Counted from the first letter of the stretch, positions 25,113-34,893 are shown. The stretch is 36,397 bases of DNA from Candidatus Aenigmatarchaeota archaeon (GCA_030614705.1 JAUWTN010000004.1:1-36397), one strand, 5' to 3'. Made by a program: numbers and translations. The notes: generated by a model not told the origin, from the sequence alone.

Positions 25113-26150
25113 TTAAACCCGCCAATCCAGATAATCTCCAACAACTGCTCCAAGTTTTGGAGCATCAAAAAATTTCCTGCCAATAAATTCATTTGCTGTG
25201 GAAGTATACATATTTGATACAATTCTATCCAATCCCACACCCAATTGCGGGGGCTCTGACCTGCAGATTTTTCTCCAGTCTTTTATTCCATTTTCTTTTG
25301 CAACTCTTTTGGCAGTCTCTACATCATCCGCCCAAAAAGTATTCCTATAATATTCTCTCGCAATTTCTTTGCTTACCGGAATACCTTCGTAAGTAAATCT
25401 GCATTCATCCAAAGTTCAAAGCACATCAACAAGCATTAATTCCCTGTCAGGGTTATAAGCTAATTCTATTTTACCATCTTCATTTACCAAATCCGCTTTC
25501 CCAGCAATTTTAGTAATTAGATTATTTGTGTTTAAAAGAGTTCCTTTAATTTCGTCTGTTTCTTCATTAGTTAATCCAGCCAACTTCTGGGCTTCCTCCC
25601 ATTTTATATACCTGTCTGTTTCTTCCAGTTTTGTGCTTACATCTAAGAGAGGATTGTCTAATTTTTCTCCTTGTTCAGGATAATGGTCCAGCCCCAAATC
25701 TTTATAACCAATATCCCCTCTTTCCAATCTCCTGAAAACACTTGAACCTTTCGGCAAACTGTTCCTATAAATTATTTCAAGAGGTATGAGTAAATTATTA
25801 AGCGATTGATTATATAGATTATAATCATAATTTCCGTCTTTGAATTCAGGGGGAAATACCCTGACTAAATCAACTTCCATAACATTGGTTGGTTCATCAA
25901 GTTCATCTGTATAAACAATTTTCCCCTCTTGATTCACAAGACCGCGATAATGTGTGTTAATTCCCTGATCTTCTGCTCTTTCAAAACAATAACCACCTGT
26001 CATGCATAAAGAATTTCCCTTATTTTTAATAGAATTAGGCATTTTGCCCCAATCCATAACAGAATAATCATCAGAAAATTTAAATCTTCCCACTCCTAAA
26101 CTATCTCTATCAGGTTTTTTTAAAATCTCCAAATCCTTAACACTTCCCAT
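25113..26150 (-). pseudogene. purC: SAICAR synthetase PurC interrupted by in-frame TGA
   Basis: Phosphoribosylaminoimidazole-succinocarboxamide synthase of the long archaeal form makes SAICAR in purine synthesis. Reading from 26150, 244 codons (SVKDLEILKKPDRDSLGVGR, MPNSIKNKGNSLCMTGGYCF) end at TGA 25416-25418 after ELMLVDVL. The same frame then continues TLDECRFTYEGIPVSKEIAR to TAA at 25113. The combined ~345 residues match a full-length enzyme, and the TGA sits where the family has a glycine (VDVLGTLDE), consistent with one GGA-to-TGA change. The second half has only a TTG start, so two separate functional proteins are unlikely. TGA ends other genes here. Confidence 0.85.
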
Positions 26151-26158
26151 AATTTAAA

Positions 26159-26430
26159 TCAACTAAATCTTAGTTTATCTAGTCTTTTCCTTTTTTGCTC
26201 AAGATACTTTTCTATTGTTGTTTCGCCTGTAGCCAAAGCTATAACTTTATCTCTCGCAGGCCATATTCTCCTCTGTTTAGGGTCTTTAAGTATTTTAAAT
26301 AACTGAACTTCTGAGTAAGTCTTTTGTAATCCGGATGCTTGTCGCAGTAATATATAAGTGTCTGCTCTGGAGTTAAACAAACCTTGCCATCTTTTATATC
26401 TAGTTCATATAAATCATCACCAATATTCAT
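26159..26430 (-). pseudogene. Small hypothetical gene with an apparent -1 frameshift
   Basis: Two overlapping frames look like the halves of one ~90-aa protein. The first starts at ATG 26430 and runs through KVCLTPEQTLIYYCDKHPDY. The second carries YSEVQLFKILKDPKQRRIWP and on to LDKLRFS, stopping near 26159. Adding one A to the AAAA run after GAT-TAC (about 26325-26328) joins them as HPDYKKTYSEVQLFKILK, a continuous charged helical protein, whereas the unshifted tails look like noise. No family is recognised. It lies just upstream of purC on the same strand, with an 8-nt gap. Confidence 0.5.
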
Positions 26431-26490
26431 TATTTATTTATACTAAAAATTTTAAATAACCTCTGTTTAATTACAAAACTATCTCTATAT

Positions 26491-26565
26491 TTATAATCTT
26501 GCCCTCTCTTTCCTTATTCTTCTCTTGATTTTCCTCATCCTCGATTTCACAGAGTTCTTTGGCAT
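26491..26565 (-). CDS. rpl41e: Possible ribosomal protein eL41 (24 aa)
   Basis: A 24-codon frame encodes a very basic peptide beginning MPKNSVKSRMRKIKRRIRK, about half arginine and lysine. It resembles the single-helix eL41 protein of archaea and eukaryotes (24-37 aa, of the RMR-x-KKRIRRLKRQ type). TATA-like DNA (TTTATATAAA at 26571-26580, and a second AT-rich element about 23 nt upstream) precedes it. The gene is too short for statistics. The rest of the 26431-26685 gap holds only the promoters of this frame and of the GH1 gene. Confidence 0.5.
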   Translation of the reverse strand: MPKNSVKSRMRKIKRRIRKERARL

Positions 26566-26673
26566 AATATTTTATATAAATTAAATAAACACTTAATCTC
26601 ACTAAAATTCATTATATTCTCTAAACAAATAGAATCCCTCTAGTTAATAATATGGGTCTAAAAAATATAATGA

Positions 26674-28002
<1,329 letters not shown>

Positions 28003-28006
28003 TGTC

Positions 28007-28236
28007 TCAATCTTTAAGTTCATATAGCAAAACAATTTTATCCTTGCTTGCATAGAGTTTTGGAGTTTCAAAACTTGGAGAATATTTTGTCTTTACATTT
28101 TTTAGTTTTACTTGAGAACCTGTTTCAGATAATAATATTCCTTCAAAAGATAAAGAACATCCAACAACTCCATAGTTTCCGCTAGCTGTATTAGCGTCAA
28201 CAATCAACCCAACTTTTTTATCATATAGATCTTCAT
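28007..28236 (-). CDS. Small hypothetical protein, possible frameshifted start
   Basis: A frame of about 66 codons runs from a TTG at 28207 (LIVDANTASGNYGVVGCSLS) to a stop at 28007. It has no ATG of its own. Upstream, an ATG at 28236 after GCAGGAGAAT opens MKIYMIKK, and one extra base in the six-T run at 28214-28219 would join it to VGLIVDANTASG. The frame also stays open upstream without an ATG. Its stop meets the GH1 stop closely, in a convergent pair. I do not recognise the protein. Confidence 0.45.
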
Positions 28237-28331
28237 ATTCTCCTGCTATAATATTAATAAAATAATTATTTATAAGTGATTATAAAGCTTTTCCATCCAC
28301 TAAGATTAATTAATTTACTAATTTCCATATT

Positions 28332-31154
28332 ATGGAATTCAGGGAAATTGAAGAAAAATGGAAAAAAAGGTGGGAAGACGAAAAGATATTTGAATCAAAT
28401 CCTGACAACAAGGAGAAATTCTTTGTAAATGCTGCTTATCCTTATGTAAACGGTTACGGGCATCTTGGTCACTTATTCACATTTCTGAGAACTGAAATTT
28501 TGGCGAGGTTCAAGAGAATGCAGGGATTTAATGTTCTTTTCCCGCAGGGATTTCACGCAACCGGACAGCCAATTGTTGCCGCAGCAAAGAGGATAAAAGA
28601 GAAAGAAGAAAAACAAACCAAAATTCTCAAAGATATGGGGGTCCCTGAAGAAGATTTGGAAAAGTTTTCAGATGTAAACCACTGGATAGAATATTTTCCT
28701 GAAAAATGGAAAGAGAACCTAAAAAATATGGGTTTTTCAATTGACTGGAGGCGGAGTTTTATAACCACTGAAATAAATAAACCTTACGATAGTTTTGTAA
28801 AATGGCAGTTTATGAAGTTAAAGGAAAAAGACCTTGTAAATAAAGGAAATCACGCTGTGGTCTTCTGCGAGAAATGCGGGTTTCCTATAGGAGACCATGA
28901 TAGAGCAGAAGGAGAAGGCGTTGTCCCTGAAGAAGTTATCTTGCTGAAATTTGAACTTGAGGGGTTTAAACTACCGGTAATGACCTATAGACCTGAGACA
29001 ATCTACGGAGTAACCAATCTCTGGATAAATCCTGACGAAACCTATTATCAAGCAGAAGTTTCAGGAGAAAAATGGATAATTTCCAAAGGAATGATTGAAA
29101 ATCTGAAAAAACAGGATTTTGAGGTAAATGAACTTAAAGAAGTAAAAGGTTCTGAATTTATAAAAAAGAGAGTCCTGAACCCCGTGACAAACAAAGAAGT
29201 AATAATCCTCCCCGCAAGTTTTGTTGATATTAAAATCGGGTCAGGAATTGTAATGTGCGTTCCCGCGCATGCGCCTTTTGATTATGCGGGCGTTAAGGAA
29301 CTGAGAGAAAATAAAGAGCTCAGGGAAAAATATGGGTTGAAAGAAGAAGACCTAAACTTTGATTTTATCTCATTAATAAATCTGGAAGAATTTGGGGAAT
29401 TCCCTGCTGCGGAACTTGTTGAAAAAATGAAAATCAAATCCCAAAAAGAAAAAGACAAACTTGAAATTGCAACAAAAGAAATTTATAAAAAAGAATTTCA
29501 CTCAGGAATCCTGAAGATAAAAGAACTTGAAGGGAAAAAAGTTTCTGAGGTGAAAGACGAACTTATTGAGAAATTTATAAGAAGGGGTATTGGGGTAAAA
29601 TATTTCATACTTCCTGAAAAAGTAATTTGTAGATGCCTTAATCAAGCTGTAATCAAAATTGTGAAAGATCAATGGTTTATCAATTATAGCAATAAAGAGT
29701 TGAAGAAAAAAACCCATGAACTTGTTGACCGGATGAGATATTATCCTTCTGAAATAAAAGACAATTTCCATTATACAATTGACTGGCTTAATGACTGGGC
29801 CTGCACAAGAGACAAAAAAACTTCCATAGGAACAACACTTCCTTTTGATGAAACACAGGTAATTGAGAGCCTGTCTGACAGCACATTATACATGGCTTAT
29901 TACACAATCTCAAATTATCTTCAGGAAGGAAAACTGAAAAATGACAAAATCCTTAATGAAGAATTCTTTGATTATATTTTCCTTGGAAAAGAAGGGGACC
30001 TCAGCAAAATATCTGAGAATAATAATGTTGAAGTTGAATCTCTTAAAAAAATGAGGGAAGAATTTATCTACTGGTACAAAAATGGTTTTCAGGTAAGAAA
30101 TTCCGGGAAGGATCTAATCCAGAACCATCTTACATTTTGCATGTTTAACCACACAGCAATTTTCCCTGAAGAAAATCTCCCAACAGGAATCAGCGTAAAC
30201 GGGCATGTTATGCTGGATGGGGAAAAGATGAGCAAGAGCAAAGGAAATGTTGTGTTTATGAAAGACGCGATTAATGATTACTCAATTGATGTCCTGCGAT
30301 TTATAGTTGCTTATGCGGGAACAACCGGCATGGATGATGTAAATATTGAATTAAAAGAAAGCAAAGCTATTGGAACAAAACTAAAAAAATTCTATGAATT
30401 CGCAACCTCAGACTATGAAACTTATGAAGATTATAAGAGCATAGACAAATGGTTTGATTCTGTAATGAACCGAACAATGAAAAAAGTTTATGAAAATTAT
30501 GACAATCTTGAAACAAAATTAGTTTTGCAAATTGGATTTTTTGAACTGCAGAATCATTTCAAGTGGTATAAAAGAAGAGCAACTAATTACAATAAAGAAC
30601 TCTTGTCAAAATTCATAGAGTTGCAGACAAAAATTCTTGCCCCAATCACCCCATTTCTCTGCGAAGAAATCTGGGAAAAAACTGGAAATGCAGGATTTAT
30701 AAGTTTAGATAAATTACCTGAAATTGATGAAAAAAAAATTGATGAAACTGCTGAGAAAAATGAAGAAATAATCTCGAATCTGCTTGAGGATATAAAAATT
30801 GTGATTGAACTTGCAAAAGTCGGGCAACCAAAAAAGATTAAAATTGTTGTTCCTGATGAATGGAAATATAAATTATTTTCTGAGTTGGAGAAGAAACTTG
30901 AAGAAACTCACGATTTTAGTGAACTAATAAAAGAGTCTATGAAATTTGAAGAATCAAGAAAAAAATCAAAGGAAATCCAGAGATTAATTAAAAGAATTTT
31001 AAGTAGCGGAACAGGAACATTCAATCCAGAAGAAAATAAATTAATTGAAGAAAACAAAGAATTTTTGGAAAAAGAATTTGAGTGTGAGATTGAAATTACA
31101 AAAGATTTGATAAAAGAATCCTGGCCCGGGAAATTTGGGATTTTGGTTGAATAA
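28332..31154 (+). CDS. leuS: Leucyl-tRNA synthetase (archaeal type)
   Basis: A 940-aa class Ia synthetase charging tRNA-Leu. The HIGH signature appears as HLGH at about residues 44-47 (YVNGYGHLGHLFTF), and KMSKS is at about 632-636. The CP1 editing domain lies near 180-400, including a T-rich editing segment (MTYRPETIYGVTNLW). A tRNA-binding C-terminal domain completes the archaeal/eukaryotic cytosolic architecture. It ends exactly where the convergent TFB-like gene ends: their stops are adjacent. Confidence 0.96.
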   Translation: MEFREIEEKWKKRWEDEKIFESNPDNKEKFFVNAAYPYVNGYGHLGHLFTFLRTEILARFKRMQGFNVLFPQGFHATGQPIVAAAKRIKEKEEKQTKILKDMGVPEEDLEKFSDVNHWIEYFPEKWKENLKNMGFSIDWRRSFITTEINKPYDSFVKWQFMKLKEKDLVNKGNHAVVFCEKCGFPIGDHDRAEGEGVVPEEVILLKFELEGFKLPVMTYRPETIYGVTNLWINPDETYYQAEVSGEKWIISKGMIENLKKQDFEVNELKEVKGSEFIKKRVLNPVTNKEVIILPASFVDIKIGSGIVMCVPAHAPFDYAGVKELRENKELREKYGLKEEDLNFDFISLINLEEFGEFPAAELVEKMKIKSQKEKDKLEIATKEIYKKEFHSGILKIKELEGKKVSEVKDELIEKFIRRGIGVKYFILPEKVICRCLNQAVIKIVKDQWFINYSNKELKKKTHELVDRMRYYPSEIKDNFHYTIDWLNDWACTRDKKTSIGTTLPFDETQVIESLSDSTLYMAYYTISNYLQEGKLKNDKILNEEFFDYIFLGKEGDLSKISENNNVEVESLKKMREEFIYWYKNGFQVRNSGKDLIQNHLTFCMFNHTAIFPEENLPTGISVNGHVMLDGEKMSKSKGNVVFMKDAINDYSIDVLRFIVAYAGTTGMDDVNIELKESKAIGTKLKKFYEFATSDYETYEDYKSIDKWFDSVMNRTMKKVYENYDNLETKLVLQIGFFELQNHFKWYKRRATNYNKELLSKFIELQTKILAPITPFLCEEIWEKTGNAGFISLDKLPEIDEKKIDETAEKNEEIISNLLEDIKIVIELAKVGQPKKIKIVVPDEWKYKLFSELEKKLEETHDFSELIKESMKFEESRKKSKEIQRLIKRILSSGTGTFNPEENKLIEENKEFLEKEFECEIEITKDLIKESWPGKFGILVE

Positions 31155-31697
31155 TCAAAAACAAATTCCTAATGTATTTTTCATCTCCTTATATCTTTTC
31201 CTGATTGTAACTTCATTCACACCAAAATATCCCCGCAATTCTCTTTGTGTTATTGGCTCATCGCAAATTTTGGAAGCTCTATAAATTGCGGTTACCGCAG
31301 TTCCAACAGGCGCTCCAGCGCCATATCCTATAGCATTTTTCTCCTTATACTCCTTCAGAATATATTTTGCTCTTTCTGGAATACAATCTCCTTCAAAATT
31401 TGCTAATTTACACATAGGATCTATTCTTTCAAGAATATCCACTCTTTCTATTCCTGTTTTTTTCCTTGCCTTATGTAAAAGAGGGAGTTTTGGTTTTGGA
31501 ATTTTCTTTGGTATTGCGCAGGAACATTCATCACATGCCAAATATAACGCAACATTTGCTTTATTTTCTCCAGAATAACGAATAGGATTAATTTCTTCAT
31601 AAATCTCCGTGGCTTCTTTTAACAACTTAGTTTTAGATTTATCTGAAAGTGAAGTGTCGTCCAATATAACTCTAAAATATTCTTCTATTTCTTCCAT
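31155..31697 (-). CDS. TFB-like protein without zinc ribbon (180 aa)
   Basis: The C-terminal half matches the second cyclin repeat of TFB: GAPVGTAVTAIYRASKICDE and the helix-turn-helix ITQRELRGYFGVNEVTIRKR, which aligns with the BRE-reading region of the full TFB at 17601-18575 (ISQRRIAEAIGVTEVTIRNR). An N-terminal helical part (KTKLLKEATEIYEEI...YLACDECSCAI) may be the first cyclin repeat. The zinc ribbon and B-reader that contact RNA polymerase are absent; the cysteines in DECSC and MCKL do not form a ribbon. It could bind DNA or TBP without recruiting polymerase. Whether it activates, represses or does something else is unknown. Confidence 0.75.
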   Translation of the reverse strand: MEEIEEYFRVILDDTSLSDKSKTKLLKEATEIYEEINPIRYSGENKANVALYLACDECSCAIPKKIPKPKLPLLHKARKKTGIERVDILERIDPMCKLANFEGDCIPERAKYILKEYKEKNAIGYGAGAPVGTAVTAIYRASKICDEPITQRELRGYFGVNEVTIRKRYKEMKNTLGICF

Positions 31698-31731
31698 TAT
31701 ATTACTTATAAATAATACTTAAAACATTCAC

Positions 31732-32199
31732 TTATTCTTTATTTACAAAAAAAAGATTATTATCTCCATCAAATTTAGCATAAGAGACTCCAACACAATT
31801 ACTATATTTTTCTATAATTTCCTGAAGGTGAATTTTAGATGGATTTTTGCACACAGCATTTGACCCCTCAATACGTTTTCCAATCTCATTATACCAACTA
31901 CCTCTTCCTTCTTCCTCTGAATACTGTTGATAAAGAGCCCCAAGTTTCATCCAAGCATTATCATTACCAAGATTCAGTTTTAAAACTTCTCTAAATTCTC
32001 TTTCAGCATATTCCATATTCTCTAAATGAAAATAACAGAATCCAAGATTATAATGGGATCTTTCATCATCAGGATTTATCTCTATACTTTTTTCAAAATA
32101 TTCTGCTGCTGTGGAAACATCTCCACCTTTAAGAAAAAAATCACCTAATAATTTAGATTTCTTAAAGTTTATCTTACCCCTTAAATTCATTTTAACCAC
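31732..32199 (-). CDS. TPR-repeat protein (155 aa)
   Basis: Tandem tetratricopeptide repeats occupy about residues 20-120: AAEYFEKSIEINPDDERSHY, then NLGFCYFHLENMEYAEREFR, and LGNDNAWMKLGALYQQYSEE. TPRs form a helical surface for protein binding; the partner is unknown. There is no signal peptide. It lies upstream of the TFB-like gene on the same strand with a 34-nt gap, so the two may be cotranscribed. That would make an interaction plausible but it is not shown. Confidence 0.7.
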   Translation of the reverse strand: MVKMNLRGKINFKKSKLLGDFFLKGGDVSTAAEYFEKSIEINPDDERSHYNLGFCYFHLENMEYAEREFREVLKLNLGNDNAWMKLGALYQQYSEEEGRGSWYNEIGKRIEGSNAVCKNPSKIHLQEIIEKYSNCVGVSYAKFDGDNNLFFVNKE

Positions 32200-32372
32200 T
32201 ATATTATAAATATTAAATTAATTTATAATTTTATTTACTTCAATACAGCGAAAGATTTAAATTAAAGCATAATAAATAATATATTCTATATTTTAAACAA
32301 AATTTAAGTTTTGTATCAGGAAAAAATACAATTAATCCTGATTAAATTATTACAACCAAAAACCAATAAAAA

Positions 32373-32681
32373 TTATCCAAATAAAGAACTCAATCCTGTT
32401 GCGGCTGCCTCTGCTTTCTTTTCTGTGTTTTCTTCCTTCTTTTCCTCTTTCTTTTCTTCTCCTCCTGCTGCCGGTGCTGCTGCTGCCGCTACTGGAGCTG
32501 CTACTGCAGAACTCAAGACCTCTTCAATATTAACTTCTTTTAAATTTTCCACGGTTGATTTAATCATTGCTTTATCTGCGGTTAAACCAACAGATTCTAT
32601 AATTTTAGATACTGAAGCCTCATCAATGTCCTTTTTTGCTTCATGTAACAATAATGCCGCGTGTATGTATTCAAGTCCCAT
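32373..32681 (-). CDS. rpl12: 50S ribosomal protein P1 (L12e)
   Basis: A 102-aa acidic stalk protein of the archaeal P1 type. An N-terminal helical dimerisation domain (MGLEYIHAALLLHEAKKDID) leads to an alanine-rich hinge, a Lys/Glu-rich stretch and the conserved C-terminal tail GLSSLFG that recruits GTPase factors. uL10 and uL1, often adjacent, are absent here. The alanine/proline hinge creates a long open frame on the opposite strand that I do not call as a gene. Confidence 0.95.
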   Translation of the reverse strand: MGLEYIHAALLLHEAKKDIDEASVSKIIESVGLTADKAMIKSTVENLKEVNIEEVLSSAVAAPVAAAAAPAAGGEEKKEEKKEENTEKKAEAAATGLSSLFG

Positions 32682-32791
32682 AATACAATTAGAAAACTTT
32701 AAAAGTAACCCCCTACATCAAAGGTTCAATAATTCAGCTACTTAAAATAAAAATAATTAATCAAAAATGTTTTTTAAATCACTGAAATAAT

Positions 32792-33205
32792 CTATTTTTT
32801 AATCAATTCCTGCCTTTCAAGATAAGAATTTAAATGTGATTTATCCCTGAAAAATCCACCTCCGGATTTCCTGTATAAATCCTTGTAAATTGTTTTTTCA
32901 ATTTTATCGCCTCCAAGTAATCTTTTTAATTCTGCCCTTAAACCTCGAATTTTTATAATCCATCGCCTTTTTTTACCTAAACGGGAATATTTTGCTCCTT
33001 TTCTGCTCCCGGTTCCCTTTTTAACTTTCTTACGAATTGACAAATTTTTCTTCTCAGGGATTTTCTTTATTGCCTTTTTCTTTATTAATTCCCTGAAATC
33101 TGCGGCAGTTATTGATTCTTCTATCTCTTTCTTTTTTGTGTGGTCAAACCAGACTTTATTTCTGCCCACTTTCAATATTCTTGCCGCCAGTCTTTTCCTG
33201 TCCAT
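32792..33205 (-). CDS. rpl19e: 50S ribosomal protein eL19
   Basis: A 137-aa basic large-subunit protein specific to archaea and eukaryotes. The N-terminus MDRKRLAARILKVGRNKVWF, the KKGTGSRKGAKYSRLGKK segment and the long C-terminal helix (IKIRGLRAELKRLL) fit eL19, which contacts 23S rRNA and intersubunit bridges. In many archaea it sits in the spc operon; here it follows the thioredoxin-fold gene and precedes P1 on the minus strand. Confidence 0.95.
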   Translation of the reverse strand: MDRKRLAARILKVGRNKVWFDHTKKKEIEESITAADFRELIKKKAIKKIPEKKNLSIRKKVKKGTGSRKGAKYSRLGKKRRWIIKIRGLRAELKRLLGGDKIEKTIYKDLYRKSGGGFFRDKSHLNSYLERQELIKK

Positions 33206-33318
33206 AAACTCATTTATTAAAAAATAAAAGTATCATAAACAAAAAAATTGCCTAAAATTGAGATAAATAACACTAATTTAAAGAAAAATCAAAATAAATT
33301 AAAAACAAAATATTATTA

Positions 33319-34167
33319 TCACTTACCGTATTCTTCAAGGATTTCATAAAGTACTTCTGTATCAAGATATCCACTGGCAAAATATTTACAGTTAATTATA
33401 TTTGCTGGAGTTCCTCCAACACCGTAGATTTCTGCGATATCTCTATTAGCCATAAGATCTAATGCATATATTTCAAGTTCTGGATAATCTTCCTGCGCTT
33501 GAACTAAAATAGGGTAATACTTTGTGCACCATCCACAGCCTGCATTAGAAAATACTATTAACTTGTTTTTGCATTCTTCAGCTCCTTCAAATTCCATGAC
33601 TCTATCATGATCTGTCTGTTTTGGTTCTGAAAGGTTATATCCCAAAATTTGCTCTTTTAATTCATCAGGTAGGGATTCCTTAAAAACAGACCAATCTGCT
33701 TCTTGTGGTGGATTTTGCTCTTGCTCTTCAGCTATCGCATCTTTCAAAGCCGCAAATTCTCCTGTTGGAATTCCCTGAGGGAATATATATTCACCATCGC
33801 TTGTGATGTAAGATTCCGCAACCTGTGAACTGCTGCCATCTGAAATATTTAACTCAAGTTTATACAAAGAGCCGCCGTTTAGTTCCTCTATTGAAACCAG
33901 TTCTGCTGAAATGCCTGGACCTAACAAATTAGTTGTAATGAATTCTACTGCTTTGTCCCCAGCCTCCTGCGAATTCATGGATTGTATTGATGCTGGACAT
34001 GAATTTAACAACATACCTGTAAGCAAACCAATTGCCAGACCGCCTACAAGGAGAAGAACTGCGAATATTTTATAATTCATTTTCAGTGTATTTTTAGTTG
34101 TTGACTCTTTTGTTTTAGTCGCTTCCTTAGTTTCTGCTATTTTTTCCTCTTTTGAATTTTTTGACAT
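33319..34167 (-). CDS. Membrane-anchored thioredoxin-fold protein with CGWC
   Basis: A 282-aa protein with a Lys/Glu/Thr-rich cytoplasmic start, one membrane helix at about 33-55, an extracytoplasmic PepSY-like/linker region (60-190) and a C-terminal thioredoxin domain. The redox motif CGWC is at 211-214 (VFSNAGCGWCTKYYPI), and the cis-proline appears in GVGGTPANI near 250. This places a thiol-disulfide oxidoreductase or isomerase outside the membrane, where it could reduce or shuffle disulfides in surface proteins such as the pilin-like ones. Partner specificity is unknown. Confidence 0.8.
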   Translation of the reverse strand: MSKNSKEEKIAETKEATKTKESTTKNTLKMNYKIFAVLLLVGGLAIGLLTGMLLNSCPASIQSMNSQEAGDKAVEFITTNLLGPGISAELVSIEELNGGSLYKLELNISDGSSSQVAESYITSDGEYIFPQGIPTGEFAALKDAIAEEQEQNPPQEADWSVFKESLPDELKEQILGYNLSEPKQTDHDRVMEFEGAEECKNKLIVFSNAGCGWCTKYYPILVQAQEDYPELEIYALDLMANRDIAEIYGVGGTPANIINCKYFASGYLDTEVLYEILEEYGK

Positions 34168-34342
34168 AAAGTTAATAGAAAAATAATTAAAAATAAGAAT
34201 AAATACATCAAATATGGGGTCTTATAAAACAATAATTCAATATAGCAATTCAATAACAACTGGATTATTGGATGGTAATTTGGAATTAATTAAATAATAT
34301 ATAGATTTCTATCGTAAAAAATATATATCAGACATCCAAAAT

Positions 34343-34352
34343 CTATATATAC
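34343..34352 (+). promoter_or_regulatory. TATA box for the 34373 micro-ORF
   Basis: CTATATATAC is centred about 25 nt before the ATG at 34373. The sequence is identical to the box before the 22839 gene, with the same spacing. Confidence 0.45.
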
Positions 34353-34372
34353 TTGTTTTTCGTCATAGATAA

Positions 34373-34438
34373 ATGAGATACTACGATTCAGAATCTGAAC
34401 CTGAAGGAGAAACAACTGAAGAAGACACAAGTGAATAA
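34373..34438 (+). CDS. Possible leaderless acidic micropeptide (21 aa)
   Basis: An ATG frame of 21 codons, starting MRYYDSESEPEGETT and ending in DTSE, follows a TATA box at leaderless spacing. The peptide is extremely acidic. It could be a real short gene, or the start of a short non-coding transcript whose frame is coincidental. Its stop is followed by a small hairpin and T-runs. Confidence 0.3.
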   Translation: MRYYDSESEPEGETTEEDTSE

Positions 34439-34507
34439 TAACTATACTTCATAGTGTATATATCTTTTATTTTTTGGTTTTTGGTTATTTAATTTATTAA
34501 TTTTATT

Positions 34508-34870
34508 ATGGTATTCTGGTGTTTGAAAAGCAGGAGAAAAAGTACGGGAGGAAGAGCCCTTACTAACAGAAAAAAGAAGAAATTTGAGAGAGGTGGCTAT
34601 TTTATCCCTGTAAAGATAGGAGCAAGGAAAGTCAGCGTTAATCGTACAAAAGGCGGTAATTACAAAACAAAAATGCTTAATGCTGAATTTGTGAATGTAG
34701 AAGGGGAAAAACATAAAATCATGCAGGTTGTCAAGAACAATGCAAATTTCAGGTTTAATAGAGAAAAAGTAATCACAAAAGGAGCAATTATTGAGACTGA
34801 AAAAGGACATGTGAGAGTTACAAGCAGACCTGGACAAGATGGAATTGTTAATGGGATTTTTGTTAAATAG
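34508..34870 (+). CDS. rps8e: 30S ribosomal protein eS8
   Basis: A 120-aa small-subunit protein of the archaeal eS8 type. The N-terminal SRRKSTGGRALTNRKKKKFE and the C-terminal IETEKGHVRVTSRPGQDGIV segments are the family signatures, forming a beta-barrel that binds 16S rRNA. The usual WQGRS start is replaced by VFWCLKSRRK. It is single in its transcription unit, facing the Ham1/RdgB gene. Confidence 0.94.
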   Translation: MVFWCLKSRRKSTGGRALTNRKKKKFERGGYFIPVKIGARKVSVNRTKGGNYKTKMLNAEFVNVEGEKHKIMQVVKNNANFRFNREKVITKGAIIETEKGHVRVTSRPGQDGIVNGIFVK

Positions 34871-34893
34871 AATTAAAACTTCTAAAAATTGAA

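Larger units (their letters stand above)
34168..34507. other. 340-nt region with no confident protein gene
   Basis: This AT-rich stretch between divergent genes holds the promoter of the thioredoxin-fold gene, the leaderless micro-ORF at 34373-34438 with its TATA box, a small hairpin (ATAC/GTAT around 34443-34459) followed by T-runs that may be a terminator, and the eS8 promoter. A 27-codon frame at 34214-34297 is too weak to call. Confidence 0.4.

Noticed and set aside
25416-25418. Genome-wide recoding of UGA as glycine, suggested by TGA at a glycine position in purC
   Set aside because: TGA is the natural terminator of at least five other genes here, including the ATGA-overlapping T2SSF pairs, so UGA is a working stop.
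10389-26430. Programmed -1 frameshifting at the bud32 and 26159-26430 sites
   Set aside because: Neither site has an X-XXY-YYZ slippery heptamer in the correct phase with a visible downstream pseudoknot; a lost base in an A-run is simpler.
32311-32745. Long plus-strand open frame opposite the P1 gene
   Set aside because: It is the complement of the alanine- and Lys/Glu-rich hinge of P1 and has a serine/phenylalanine-rich, non-protein-like composition.
34214-34297. 27-codon frame in the 34168-34507 gap
   Set aside because: Polar, featureless and without a convincing promoter.
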